A DNA stretch of 64,000 bases from Ovis canadensis (Eukaryota > Chordata > Mammalia > Artiodactyla > Bovidae). The notes under the pieces are model-generated. The model was not told the DNA's origin. It was given only the letters and a program-made list of their open reading frames with translations, and ran no database searches. Within the stretch, counting starts at the first letter, position 1, and the number at the start of each line of letters is the position of its first letter. Below are positions 34,391-45,831 of the stretch, piece after piece. The translations under genes were made by a program, and so were the position numbers. The stretch lies in assembly GCF_042477335.2 (NCBI RefSeq), contig NC_091250.1, positions 133,769,384 through 133,833,383 on the forward strand. The letters are read 5' to 3'.

Positions 34391-34574
34391 AACTTCCCGC
34401 CAATCGGCGCGCCGCAGCCCCCGCGCCCCGCCCCGCGCTCCGCCCCCGAGCCCCGCCCCGAGCCCCGCCCCGCGCTCGAACTTCCCGCCAATCGGCGCGT
34501 CCTGGCCGCAGCGCCCCGCCCCGCGCCCCGCCCCCGCCCCCCCGCCTCGCGCCCGAACTTTCCGCCAATCGGCG
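34391..34574 (+). promoter_or_regulatory. FGFRL1: Three copies of a composite E2F/CCAAT motif in the FGFRL1 promoter
   Basis: AACTTCCCGCCAATCGGCG occurs at 34391-34409 and 34479-34497, and with one substitution at 34556-34574. Starts are 88 and 77 bp apart, separated by GC boxes. TTCCCGCC resembles an E2F site and CCAATCGG an NF-Y site, directly overlapping. All three copies have the same orientation. Confidence 0.75.
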
Positions 34575-34830
34575 AGCGCGCCCGCCCTGCCGCCGCCCGG
34601 CTCGCGGCCTTAACCCTAGCAGTACGGGACGCCCGCGGGGGGCGGCTCCCGGGGCGCGGCCCCGCCCCCGCCCGCCCGCCTCGCCCCCGCAGGGCCCTGG
34701 CCCCGCCCCCAGCTTGTTTCCAGCCGCTGGCGGCCGGGCCAGCACACCGCGCCCCCACGCAGCCCCGGCCCAGCCTCGCCTCGCGCACCTCCAGGTCCCG
34801 CGCCGTCCACCTCGCACCTGCACCCGTTGG

Positions 34831-35135
34831 CGCCTGCATCCGAGTCCCCAGCCTCAGGCCAACAGCTCCCCGCGCGCCTCTAGAGTCGTCCCTGATCGAG
34901 CTCCAGCTGGGCAGTCAGAGTCCCGACATCTGAGCCCCCCGGTGGTCGTCGGGAACGGAGGGGAGATCCAAGACCCCGCTCTGACCCCAGGCGACTCCAG
35001 GGAGGGCCAAGTCGGGCATGACGTGGGGTGCAGAGATCCCGCCCTGGCGCCTCGGCTCATAGATCTGCTTGCCGGAGAGCAGATGTGTTCCCGCCGCCCA
35101 CCTGGCGGTTTGCGGCCTCCTGTCCGCTAGCGATG
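34831..35135. other. Short unique stretch upstream of FGFRL1 CpG island
   Basis: Moderately GC-rich DNA between the FGFRL1 island and the Bov-tA. Nothing recognised. Confidence 0.6.
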
Positions 35136-35341
35136 GGGTGCGCGTGCGCTCAGTCGTGTCCGATTCTGGACTGTAGCCCGCCAGACGTCTCTGTCCATGG
35201 GATTTCCCAGGCAAGGGGTCTGGAGTGTGTTGCCCTTCATACTCCAGGGGATCTTCCCCACCTAGGGATCAAACCTGCCTCTCTTGGGTCTCCTGCGTTG
35301 GCAGGTGGATTCTTTACCGCTAGCACCAGGCGGGAAGCCCA
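35136..35341 (-). repeat. Bov-tA SINE
   Basis: The plus strand shows GCTCAGTCGTGTCCGATTCT, CTGTCCATGGGATTTCCCAG, GGGGATCTTCCCCACCTAGG and the reversed tRNA-Glu head ending GGGAAGCC. It has a small insertion relative to other copies. Confidence 0.88.
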
Positions 35342-35700
35342 GTGATGCTAACAGAAGGGTATTAATAACTCAGCACCGCCTTTAATCCTCATAATCAGTC
35401 AGACGTCTCGCTGTCACTTGTGCAGGCACGGCGAAAGCAGGTAATTCACCCAGGATTGCCCAGGAGCTTGAGATGCCCAGGACTGGAGCCGCGCACTGGA
35501 GAGAGCCCCGGGCCTGTGTCTCTCTCCACCTTGCCCTCTGCCCTTCCCTTGGCTATTCAGCAACCAGCATCCACTGGCCCCCATGACTGCCCTCCTTCCG
35601 TCCGTCACCTGACCGCACCCCAAGCTCACTGGCCTGAATCAGTGGGCCCGTCTCCCCTGGGTTTCCCTTCACTGTCTCTTCACTGACATTGCGAATCATT

Positions 35701-36038
35701 TTCTAAAAACATTTAAAATTTATTAATTTCCTTTTTGGCTGTGCTGGGTCTTCGTTGCTGTGAGAGGGCTTTCTCTAGCTGAGGCTAGTGGGGGCTACTC
35801 TTCTGGTGGCGTGCAGGCTTCCTGTGGCGGCTTCTCTTGTTGGGAGCACAGGCCCTAGGTGTGCAGGCTTCAGTACTGGCGGCACGTGGGCTCAGTACTG
35901 GCGGCACGTGGGCTCAGTACTGGCGGCACGTGGGCTTAGTTGCTCCACAGCATTCGGGATCTTCCCAGATCAGTGGTCGAATCCATGCACCCTGCACTGG
36001 CAGGCAGATTCTCAACCAGCGGACTCCAGGGAAGTCCC
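35701..36038 (-). repeat. CHR-type tRNA-Glu SINE with internal triplication
   Basis: Read on the minus strand it starts GGGACTTCCCTGGAGTCCGC and runs through AATCTGCCTGCCAGTGCAGG to an A/T-rich tail at 35701-35730. A 22-bp unit (GGCTCAGTACTGGCGGCACG plus TG) is present three times in tandem around 35869-35938. Confidence 0.75.
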
Positions 36039-36540
36039 AGACTCATCACTTAAAAACACAACCCTGATGCATCTCTGGCTCCCCAGTACCCTCAACACAA
36101 ACCCCACCACCCCTGAGGCCCTGGATGCCTGGGCCCTGCCCAGTTCCCACCTCTACTCCCCTGTAGCACTCCCTGCAGCCCCTCTGGACCTCTGCTCCTG
36201 CTATTCCTCTGAGAACACTTTCTGGAACAAGCTCTCTCCTCTTAGGGTTCCCTCTTCCAGGAAGCCTTCCAGGGAAAGCTGAAACTGGAGAGGTCTTACA
36301 GGTCAACATCCCCAGGGCAGAGGAGCGCTGGATTGGGGGTGTGAGCCATCAGGGTTTCAGTCCGTGGAGACCCAGGCTGCCCACTCCTTCCAAGCCAGCG
36401 ATAGGCGGTTCCTCAATGCTGTTTCTGGGCCAGTAGGGCGCCCACCTCGTGGGTGGGTGGTGGTGAGCTGGGTGCTCACCATCCTGCCTGCACGCTGAGT
36501 GGAGGCCCAGACGCAGACCCGAGTAGCCCTCCTGCAAAGG

Positions 36541-37026
36541 CCCATCTAGTCAAAGCTATGGTTTTTCCAGTGGTCATGTATGGATGTGAGAGTTGAGCCA
36601 TAAAGAAAGCTGATCACCGAAGAATTGATGCTTTGAGCTGTGGTGTTGGAGAAGACCTCTTGAGAGTCCCTTGGACTGCAAGGAGATCCAACCAGTCCAT
36701 CCTAAAGGAGATCAGTCCTGAGTATTCATTGGAAGGACTGATGCTGAAGTTGAAACTCCAATACTTTGGCCACCTGATGTGAAGAATTAACTCACTGGAA
36801 AAGGCCCTCATGCTGGGAAAGATTGAAGGTGGGAGGAGAGGGGGACGACAGGATGAGATGGTTGGATGGCATCACCAACTCAATGGATATGAGTTTGGGT
36901 CAACTCCGGGAGTTGGAGATGGACAGGGAGGCCTGGCGTGCTGCAGTCCATGGAGTCCACGGGCTCACAGAGCTTCGGACACAACCGAGAGAGGACGCGA
37001 CCGAGAGAGACTAAACAGCTGAACTG
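36541..37026 (+). repeat. BovB LINE 3' fragment
   Basis: A 5'-truncated copy with the CAAAGCTATGGTTTTTCCAG start region and a GACTAAACAGCTGAACTGG tail. It contains several small indels relative to the other copies. Confidence 0.9.
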
Positions 37027-37039
37027 GGAGTCAGGCTCG

Positions 37040-37570
37040 GCAGCAGTGGGCAGGAAGCCAGGAGCAGCCGTTCAGCGCCTACCTGAGGTGGGTCGCAGAC
37101 AGGAGCCCTGGGACAAAGGGGGCAGGTGGGCTCTGGGGGCGCCGCGCAGGGCCGCGGGGGCAGGTTTGCGGGGAGACGTCACCGGGCGAGCAGAGCTGAC
37201 ACAGGTGGGCGGCTGCCTGCAGCAGCTGTGGGGAGGTGGGTGTCGGAAGCAGGAAGTGGCCGAGGCGGCCCCGTGCGGAGAGGGGATGAGGTGGGCGGGT
37301 CGGAGGGGAGTGGGGTCTCGCCGGGGGAGCGGCCGCAGGTGCGGGCGAGGGTCCGGCCGGGCGAGGCTTCTGCACGGGGAGGCGCTGCCCCCTGGCGGAG
37401 GCTCGGGGCGCGGCGGGCCGCGAGGTCGCCCGAGTCCCCTCCCCACCCCGGACCTTGGCCTCCCTCTCCGCCAGAGGCGCGGCGCTCCCCACGCGGCGCC
37501 AGACCGGCCTGCCGCCTCCACCGAGCTCTCCCATCAGCGGCCCCCGCTCCCCCTCCATGAGACTAGCCCC
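37040..37570. promoter_or_regulatory. CpG-rich block upstream of FGFRL1, with CTCF-like core
   Basis: A secondary GC/CpG-rich segment 3 kb upstream of the main FGFRL1 island. It has GCTGCCCCCTGGCGG (37384-37398), a reverse CTCF core with one mismatch. On the minus strand a donor CAG|GTAGGC follows base 37083, so it could hold an alternative FGFRL1 first exon. Confidence 0.4.
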
Positions 37571-38004
37571 GGAATATGAACACTTTTAAAACTGAGATCT
37601 GGGCAATTAGCTAAGCTCCTGGTCTCAGTCCTCTCACCTGCAGTCCGACCTCGTCGAATGATCTTGGGGACTGCGAGTTTCCATCCCCCACCTGCCAGAC
37701 ACAGCGAGCCCCAGGAGGTATAAATCTGCTGCCCTTCTTGCCACCCCCTTTCCCCCCGGACAAGCTGAGCCCTGCTGTGTGCCAGAGGCTGGGACAGGTG
37801 AGGGTGGGCAGACGGGGAAGGTCCACAGCCTGGAGAAATGGCATCTCAGGAGCAGGTGTAGGGGCCAGGAATCACCTCTGAGGATGGGAAGTGCTCACCA
37901 GGGAACTGAGGGCCCTGACACCAGCTTCTGCTCCCCATGAAGCAACAGGGACCAGACTTACATGCTCTCTGCATGTTAAAAAATATTTAAACTTAAAAAA
38001 TTCA

Positions 38005-38312
38005 GAATACTCTGCCGGTGGTGCAGTGGATGACAACTTGCCTGCCAATGCAGGGGACTCGGGTTCAATCTCTGGTCCCGGAAGATTCCAAGGGCTGGAG
38101 CAGCTAAGCCTGGGCACCGCAACCACTGAGCCCTCTAGGGCCTGCGAGCCGCAGCTGCTGATCCCCCACACCACAGCTGCTGAAGCCTGGAGCCCGTGCT
38201 CCACAGCAGGAGGGCCACCACAGGGAGAAGCCGGCTTGCCACAGCTAGAGAAGGCCTGTGGGACTCAACAAAGACCCAGTGCAGCCAAAAAGAAATAATT
38301 CTTTAAAAAATC
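38005..38312 (+). repeat. CHR-type tRNA-Glu SINE
   Basis: Plus orientation: GTGGTGCAGTGGATGACAAC, TGCCAATGCAGGGGACTCGG, GGTTCAATC B-box-like part, body with CAACCACTGAGCC, and an A-rich tail followed by a (TA)n/(GA)n run at 38312-38345. Confidence 0.75.
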
Positions 38313-38754
38313 AGATATATATATGTGTGAGAGAGAAAGAGAGTGAGCTCCTGGATCTCTCTTGGCTGGGGACAGCAGCCAAGATGGGATCAGACAGCAG
38401 GAGACAGCCACCCTTGTGAGCTGGCTCATGGCTCTCCGCTCCCTGCCTCCCCACGGTTTCCAGTGCAGGCAGGGGGGCCCAGACAGAGCCCAGTGGGAGA
38501 GAGGTTCCGGAGAACGTGATGGCTGGCCTTCACGGGGCAGAGTCCTGGAGAGGAGAGAGCCGCGCGGACAGTGCCCCAGGGGCCCACAGAGGGTCGCCTG
38601 GAGGCTGCAGCTGAGGATGGATCAGCCCCGGAGTGGACAGGAAGCATCGGAGGCTGGGGAAGAGCCGCCCTGAAGGCTGGGAGCTTGCAGGCAGGAACAG
38701 TGCCTGCCTCCAGCAGCCAGAGTGGAGACCCTGGCTCACTCTAGGAGAAGTAGA

Positions 38755-39480
38755 AAATCTGAATATGTTTATTAAATAATTTGAATTTTTAGTGGGAAAC
38801 CTTCCCACAAGGAAAACACCAGGCACACGTGGCTTCACCAAGAAATTCTACAAAACATTTAAGAAGGAAATAACACCCATTCTATGCAAACACTCCCAAA
38901 AAGGGAGAGGAGGGGCTACCTCCCAACTCATTCCATGATGCTGAATCCAGAAATCCACAGAACACCATCGGGCATGAACACAAATGCAAAACACCTTAAA
39001 TGTTGGTTAATCAAATCCAACAATATATATATATAAAGGACAATACATGATGATCAGGCGGGATTTATCCAAGGATGGAAAGTTGGTTTAACATTTGAAA
39101 ATCAGTCACTGTAACATACCGTATCAACAGAAAGCAAAAACGTGATTATCTCAATAGATGCAGAAAAAGCTCTGGACAGAATCCAGCACCTGGTCCTGAT
39201 GTTGTTAAAAAAAACCTCTCAGCAAACTGGCAAAGACAAGGCCTTCCTCCACCTGACAAAAGGCATCTGCGGAAACATTCCAGCTACCATCACGCTTGAC
39301 TGTTAAAGAGTGATGCTCCCCGCTTACATCAGAGCCAGACCTGGGGTCTGCTCTCTCCCTGGTACTCAGCATCGTGCTAGAGGGTCAAGTCAGTTCAGAC
39401 TGGAAAGAAATAAGTAAAGTCTTGATCTGTAAATGACACAATCATCTATGGGAACAAATCTATGGAATCGACAAAAAAAA
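38755..39480 (+). repeat. L1 LINE ORF2 fragment
   Basis: Sequence around AATCAAATCCAACAATATAT, ATGATGATCAGGCGGGATTT and TCTCAATAGATGCAGAAAAA corresponds to the reverse transcriptase part of L1 ORF2, with many stops. It may belong to the same old L1 as the 3' end at 43222-43725, split by later insertions. Confidence 0.8.
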
Positions 39481-39647
39481 AAAAGTCACCAAAATGAACA
39501 GTACTGGTGAACACAGCAAGGTGGTGAGACAGCCCAGTACTCAGCTCCATTGGCCTTGGAGCAGTGAGCCGCACACGCACAGCTGGGTCAGAAAGGTTTT
39601 AAAGAGCCGAGCACGCATCTCATCAGTCGTATGGCCCGCTCCCCAGG

Positions 39648-41545
39648 TCAGCTCAGTCGCTCAGCCGTGTCCTACTCTCTGCGACCCCACGGACCACAGC
39701 ATGCCAGGGCCCCCTGTCCATCACCAACTCCCGCAGTCCACCCAAAATCATGTCCATTGAGTCGGTGATGCCACCCAGCCATCTCATCCTCTGTCGTTCC
39801 CTTCTCCTCCTGCCCGCAATCTTTCCCAGCATCAGGGTCTTTTCAAATGAGTCAGTTCTTCTCATCAGGCGGCCAAAGTATTGGACTTTCAGCTTTAGCA
39901 TCAGTCCTTCCAAAGAACACCCAGGACTGATCTCCTTTAGGATGGACTGGTTGGATCTCCTTGCAGTCCAAGGGACTCTCAAGAGTCTTCTCCAACATCA
40001 CAGTTCAAAAGCATCAATTCTTCAGGACTCAGCTTTCTTTACAGTCCAACTCTCACATCCATACGTGACTACTAGAAAAACCATAGCCTTGACTAGACAG
40101 ACCTTTGTTGGCAAAGTAATGTCTCTGCTTTTGAATATGCTGTCTAGGTTGGTCATAACTTTCCTTCCAAGGAGTAAGTGTCTTTTAATTTCATGGCTGC
40201 AGTCACCATCTGGACCGATTTTGGAGCCCCCCAAAATAAAGTCAGCCACTGTTTCCCCATCTATTAACCATGAAGTGATGGGACCAGATGCCATGATCTT
40301 AGTTTTCTGAATGTTGAGCTTTAAGCCAAAGTTTTCACTCTCCTCTTTCCTCTTTCCTCATCAAGAGGCTCCTTAGTTCTTCACTTTCTGCCATAAGGGT
40401 GGTGTCATCTGCATATCTGAGGTTATTGATATTTCTCCTGGCAATCTTGATTCCAGCTTGTGCTTCATCCAGCCCAGGGTTACTCATGATGTACTCTGCA
40501 TAGAAGTTAAATAAGCAGGGTGACAATATACAGCCTTGACACACTCCTTTCCCGATTTGGAACCAGTCTGTTGTCCTATGCCCAGTTCTAATTGTTGCTT
40601 CCTGACCTGCATACAGATTTCTCAAGAGGTAGGTCAGATGGTCTGGTATTCCCATCTCTCTCAGAATTTTCCACAGTTTATTGTGATCCACACAGTCAAA
40701 GGCTTTGGCACAGTCAATAAAGCAGAAATAGATGTTTTTCTGGAACTCTCTTGCTTTTTCCATGATCCAGTGGATGTTGGCAATTTGATCTCTGGTTCCT
40801 CTGCCTTTTCTCAAACCAGCTTGAACATCAGGAAGTTCATGGTTCACGTATTGCTGAAGCCTGGCTTGGAGAATTTGGAGCATTACTTTACTAGCGTGTG
40901 AGATGAGTGCGATTGTGCGGTAGTTTGAGCATTCTTTGGCATTGTCTTTCTTTGGGACTGGAATGAAAACTGACCTTTTCCAGTCCTGTAGTCACTGCTG
41001 AGTTTTCCAAATTTTCTGGCATATTGAGTGTAGCACTTCCACAGCATCATCTTTTAGGATTTGAAATAGCTCAGGTGAGATTCCATCACCTCCACTCGCT
41101 TTGTTCGTAGTGATGCTTCTTAAGGCCCACTTGACTTCACATTCCAGAATGTCTGGTTCTAGGTGAGTGATCACACCATCGTGGTTATCTGGGTCATGAA
41201 GATCCTTTTTGTACAGTTCTTCTGTGTATTCTCGCCCCCTCTTCTTAACATCTTCTGCTTCTGTTAGGTCCATACCATTTCTGTCCTTTATCGAGCCCAT
41301 CTTTGCATGAAGTGTTCCCTTGGTATCTCTAATTTTCTTGAAGAGATCTCTAGTCTTTCCCATTCTATAATTTTCCTTTATTTCTTTGCACAGATCACTT
41401 AGGAAGGCTTTCTTATCTCTCCTTGCTATTCTTTGGAATTCTGCATTCAAATGGGTATATCTTCCCTTTTCTCCTTTGCTTTTCTCTTTTCTTTTCACAG
41501 CTATTTGTAGGGCCTCCTCAGGCAGCCATTTTGCTTTTTTGCATT
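39648..41545 (-). repeat. BovB LINE, 3' segment of an inverted element (reverse transcriptase)
   Basis: Read on the minus strand this is the BovB ORF2 from just after the endonuclease to the 3' end. It includes RT motifs such as FCFIDCAKAFDCVDHNKLW, CILSPCLFNFYAEYIMSN and the YADD catalytic box (about 40404-40415). The frame is broken into at least four pieces, so it is not active. Confidence 0.93.
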
Positions 41546-41584
41546 AAAAAAATTTTTTTTTTCATTACTTTTTACCCCAGGTCC

Positions 41585-42860
41585 AAGGTAAGAGAAACCT
41601 CGCTAAGATGGTAGACGTTGAGAGAGAGCATCAGACGGCAGACAGACTGAAACCACAATCACAGAAAACTAACCAATCCAATCACAAGGCCCACAGCTTG
41701 TCTAACGCAATGAAGCTAAGCTATGCGTGTAGGGCCACCCAAGATAGACGGGTCATGGAGAGGTCTGACAAAACATGGTCCACTGGAGAAGGGAATGGCA
41801 AACCACTTCAGTATTCTTGCCTCGAGAACCCCATGAACAGTATGAAAAGGCAAAAAGATAGGACATTGAAAGAGGCACTCCCCACGTCGGTAGGTGCCTG
41901 ATATGCTCCTGGAGACCAGTGGAGAAATAACTCCAGAAAGAATGAAGGAAGGGAGCAAAAGTGAAAACAGCACCCAGCTGTGGATGTGACTGGTGACAGA
42001 AGCAAGGTCCGATGCTGTAAAGAGCAATATTGCATCGGAACCTGGAATGTCAGGTCCATGAATCAAGGCAAATTGGAAGTGGTCAAACAGGAGATGGCAA
42101 GAGTGAACATCGACATTCTAGGAATCAGTGAACTAAAATGGACTGGAATGGGTGAATTTAACTCAGATGACCATTACATCTACTACTGCAGGCAGGAATC
42201 CCTTAGAAGAAATGGAGTAGCCATCATGGTCAACAAAAGAGTCCGAAATGCAGTACTTGGATGCAGTCTCAAAAACGACAGAATGATCTCTGTTCGGTTC
42301 CAAGGGAAACCATTCGATATCACAGTAATCCAAGTCTATGCCCCGACCAGTAACACTGAAGAAGCTGAAGTTGAATGGTTCTGTGAAGACCTATAAGACC
42401 TTCTAGAACTAACACCCAAAAAAGATGTCCTTTTCATTATAGGGGACTGGAATGCAAAAGTAGGAAGTCAAGAAACACCTGGAGTAACAGGCAAACTTGG
42501 CCTTGGAATGCGGAATGAAGCAGGGCAAAGACTAATAGAGTTTTGCCAAGAGAACGCACTGGTCATAGCAGACACCCTCTTCCAACAACGCAAGAGAAGA
42601 CTCTACACATGGACATCATCAGATGGTCAACACCGAAATCAGATTGATTATATTCTTTGCAGCCAGAGATGGAGAAGCTCTATACAGTCAACAAAAACAA
42701 GACCGGGAGCTGACTGTGGCTCAGATCATGAACTCCTTATTGCCAAATTCAGACTTAAACTGAAGAAAGAAGGGAAAACCGCTAGACCATTCAGGTATGA
42801 CCCAAATCAAATCCCTTATGCTTATGCAGTGGAAGTGAGGAATAGATTCAAGGGCCTGGG
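41585..42860 (+). repeat. BovB LINE, inverted 5' segment (5' UTR and AP endonuclease)
   Basis: Plus-strand BovB 5' region followed by the APE-type endonuclease domain ([76 protein letters not shown]). One in-frame stop interrupts it near 42394. It ends abruptly at 42860 where the GGAT satellite begins. It joins the 3' segment at about 41545-41585 in opposite orientation. Confidence 0.93.
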
Positions 42861-43193
42861 GATGGATGGATGGACGGATGGATGGATGGAGGAAGGGATG
42901 GACGGATGGATGGATGGAGGGAGGGATGGACGGGTGGAGGGACGGACGGATGGATGGACGGATGGACGGACGGACGGATGGATGGACGGACGGATGGATG
43001 GAGGGATGGATGGAGGGATGGATGGAGGGATGGATGGATGGATGGATGGAGGGATGGACAGATGGATGGACGGATGGATGGAGGGATGGATGGATGGATG
43101 GAGGGATGGATGGAGGGATGGATGGAGGGACGGATGGATGGATGGATGGATGGATGGACGGAGGGATGGACGGACGGATGGACGGAGGGCCTG
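42861..43193. repeat. GGAT/GGAC tetranucleotide satellite
   Basis: About 330 bp of (GGAT)n with GGAC, GGAG and GGAA variants. All reading frames stay open, giving Met-Asp-Gly-Trp and Pro-Ser-Ile-His repeat shadows. Confidence 0.97.
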
Positions 43194-43221
43194 AGGACCA
43201 TGGACAGGCCTGCTTCCCACG

Positions 43222-43725
43222 CACAGGTATTTACCCGACAGGAAAGGACGCATTAATAATGTCCACACAAAGATTCGCATGCAAATGTTCACAGCAGCTT
43301 TATTGGTAATGCCCCCAAATTGGGAACCACCCAAATGCCCATCAACGGGCCACAGGGCCAACCATTCTCCATCCATACGAGGAGAGACGTGGTCAGCAAT
43401 CCAACATGAACCATCTGTCAACACAACCTCGCAGGTGTCTCGAGGCAGTCGTGCTGGTGGACAAGGTGTGGGTGCCATGCAGTGGCGTCTGTGCCACCTT
43501 CTAGAAAGAGGCGGGGTCCACAGTGAGTGAAGCAGATGTTGGGGCTGCCCGTGTGGTGCTGGGAGGGGGCCTGAGACGACCCCGGGGGTGCGGGAAACAT
43601 CCAGTGTCCAGATTGTGGTCATGGTGTCAAGGACATAGGTCAAAAGTTATCAAATCAGATGCTTTAAATAGTGTCAACTTTACCATAATAAAGGTTTGTT
43701 TTTTTTTTTTTAAAGAAAAAAAAAG
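43222..43725 (+). repeat. L1 LINE 3' end
   Basis: It contains the L1 stretch TATTTACCCGACAGGAAAGG, then CCCAAATGCCCATCAACGG. It ends CTTTACCATAATAAAGGT followed by an A/T-rich tail near 43700-43730. An old, diverged copy. Confidence 0.8.
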
Positions 43726-45660
43726 ATTGACCTGCTAGACAGACTAGAGCCCTCCGTGGAGGGCCCTGGGGGGCGGCTGAAGCCACAGGAGTCAACACGC
43801 GTGGCCCCTCTGACTGCAGCTGCGGAGTGAGCACCACGCCCGAACGGGGTGGCATCGGCTAGACTCTGTAAGGCTCCAAAGACCTCATTTTGGCTTTACC
43901 TTCTCTCCTGAGACCCTCACTGGAGCCCCCGTGCACAGGCTGGCCGCTCTTGCCCCTGCACTGGGACCCTCGTGGGAGGGACCCTCTGTCCTGGGGGACA
44001 CCGGTGTGTCGCTAGTGACTCAGACACACACCACAGGCACGAGCTTGGAAGGGTGGCCCCTGGTTGAAGCCTTGACCTAAAGTCCCCCAGAGGGTGAGCT
44101 GCCCCACAGGAGCTCACGGGGTGTGGACATTACCCGGGCCTGCTTCCCAGCGGGCGGTTGTAGGACGGGACTGGAGTTGCTGGACATGGCCGCTGGGCAG
44201 GACTGCAGGCGAAGCGAGCCCGACCAGCCGGGCTGACCAGCGCCCCTGCCAAGACTGGGCCCCACTCCTGCAGATGGGCACCTGAACCCCCAAAGTCAGA
44301 GCAGGACACTGGCCACGCGAGCCCGTCCCGCCAGCTCTGTCGGGTGGAGCAGCCTCCCTGGTGGGGAAGCCTGGCCAGCCACCATCACCAGCCTGCCATT
44401 TGGCGGTCTGAGGGCGAGGGCTGGGTCAGTGCTGGCACCCACGGCCTCGTCTTGCAGCAGGGGTGCCCGCCACTCACTTTGCCGTGGGCAGGGTGGGGCT
44501 GCTCCCAGCATCCTGTGCCGACCCAGGTGGGGCCCCTTGACCAGCAGCCTGCAGGGGCATTCTGCCCTGGTGCCCAGGAGACAGCTGGTTTCCTGCATGG
44601 TAACATGTAGGCGAGGGCAGGCACGTGAACCCCAGCCGCTGTGCTCAGGACTCTCATCCTGGGGAGGTCCCATCACAGCGAGGGGCTGGACCCTATCCAT
44701 GTGGCCCACTGCCCACGCGGCCCAGGGCCCTCTCGGGATCATGGGCGAGGGCACCAGGCTGCCTCCCCTATAGCCCCTCATCCCCCAGAGGCCCCAAGAA
44801 GGGCCCCCCCTGCTCCCAGGGGGCCCACTGCCCCCCTTCCTGTGCTGGGCCCAGGTCACCCATGGGCATCTGGTAGCACACCTGGCAGGCGCCTAAGGCT
44901 GGGGTCTGAGGTCGCAGGTCCGTGGGCAGCCCATTCTTCCTCTTTCCTGCCTGGGGGGGCGGTAGTGCCCACCTCTGCAGGGGACCCTCTGGGGACTCCT
45001 GCCCCTCAGGACCAAGAGCACCCAAGGTGGTTGGAAATGTAGTCTGGGGCCCCATCCCAGGCAGACCAGAGTCACACCATGTTTGCCAAGCCCCCAGATG
45101 ACTCACACATGTAAGCGTGTGAGGCCGTGGGCTCCTGGGGCCCTTGGCAAAGGTGAGAAGGCTGATTACACGCAGAGCCCTGAGCAAAGAGACACACGGG
45201 CACCTTCTGGGGTGCTGCTTGAGGCACAGGCAGTAGGAGGCTGTAGGTCTGTGGGCAGGGCTCTGAAACCGCCTGTCATGCGAGGCTGGGCTCACGTCCA
45301 GGACCCAGAGCCTTAATGGAGGGAAGGCTGGGTGCCCGTGCAGTCAGGAGCCTGCGCCCCCAGCTGTGGGAGGGGCACCCAAGGCAACTAGTGACCACCC
45401 ATTGGAGGGGAACCCTCGGACATCCTGGGGGCTCCTGGACGACGGCTCTGACCTGAGGCAAAGCCACACTCCTGAAAACCACCAGTGCTGGTCAGACGGG
45501 GCTCTGGCCTGAATCTCTGAGCCCATGGGCAGCCCCTCCTGTGGGCGTCCCCATCTTCCTAGAACACAGGCTGGGCTGTCCACAGCCAGCAGCAGTGCCC
45601 CCACGGCCCCCTGGCTGGAGGAGGGGACGTGCTGTGGAAGCCCCCAGACCTGCCCGCCAT

Positions 45661-45831
45661 GTGGGGGACAGAGACTAGGTCCCACGTTGGAAACCGGAGG
45701 ATGCGACTGAGGGCCGCGTGGGGGACAGAGACTAGGTCCCACGTTGGAAACCGGGGGATGCGACTGAGGGCCGCATGGGGAACAGAGACTGGGTCCCACG
45801 CTGGAAACCGGGGGAATGTGACTGAGGGCCT
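45661..45831. repeat. 57-bp tandem repeat, 3 copies
   Basis: Units begin at 45661, 45718 and 45775 (GTGGGGGACAGAGACTAGGT and relatives). The first two are nearly identical and the third is more diverged. 57 is a multiple of three, but no gene context supports coding. Confidence 0.92.

Larger units (their letters stand above)
33150..34830. promoter_or_regulatory. FGFRL1: CpG island at the 5' end of FGFRL1
   Basis: Dense CpG and GC-box (CCCCGCCCC) sequence spans the signal-peptide exon and the upstream non-coding exon(s). This is typical of a TATA-less, broadly active promoter. Confidence 0.85.

Noticed and set aside
33811-35130. Long plus-strand frames (over 370 residues) across the FGFRL1 promoter
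   Set aside because: CpG-island DNA with few A/T-rich stop codons, no domains, and opposite to the gene.
42721-43643. Frames with Pro-Ser-Ile-His and Met-Asp-Gly-Trp repeats
   Set aside because: Translations of the GGAT/GGAC satellite, not genes.
45661-45831. Regular repeats resembling a CRISPR array
   Set aside because: Direct tandem repeats with no unique spacers, in a mammalian nuclear genome.
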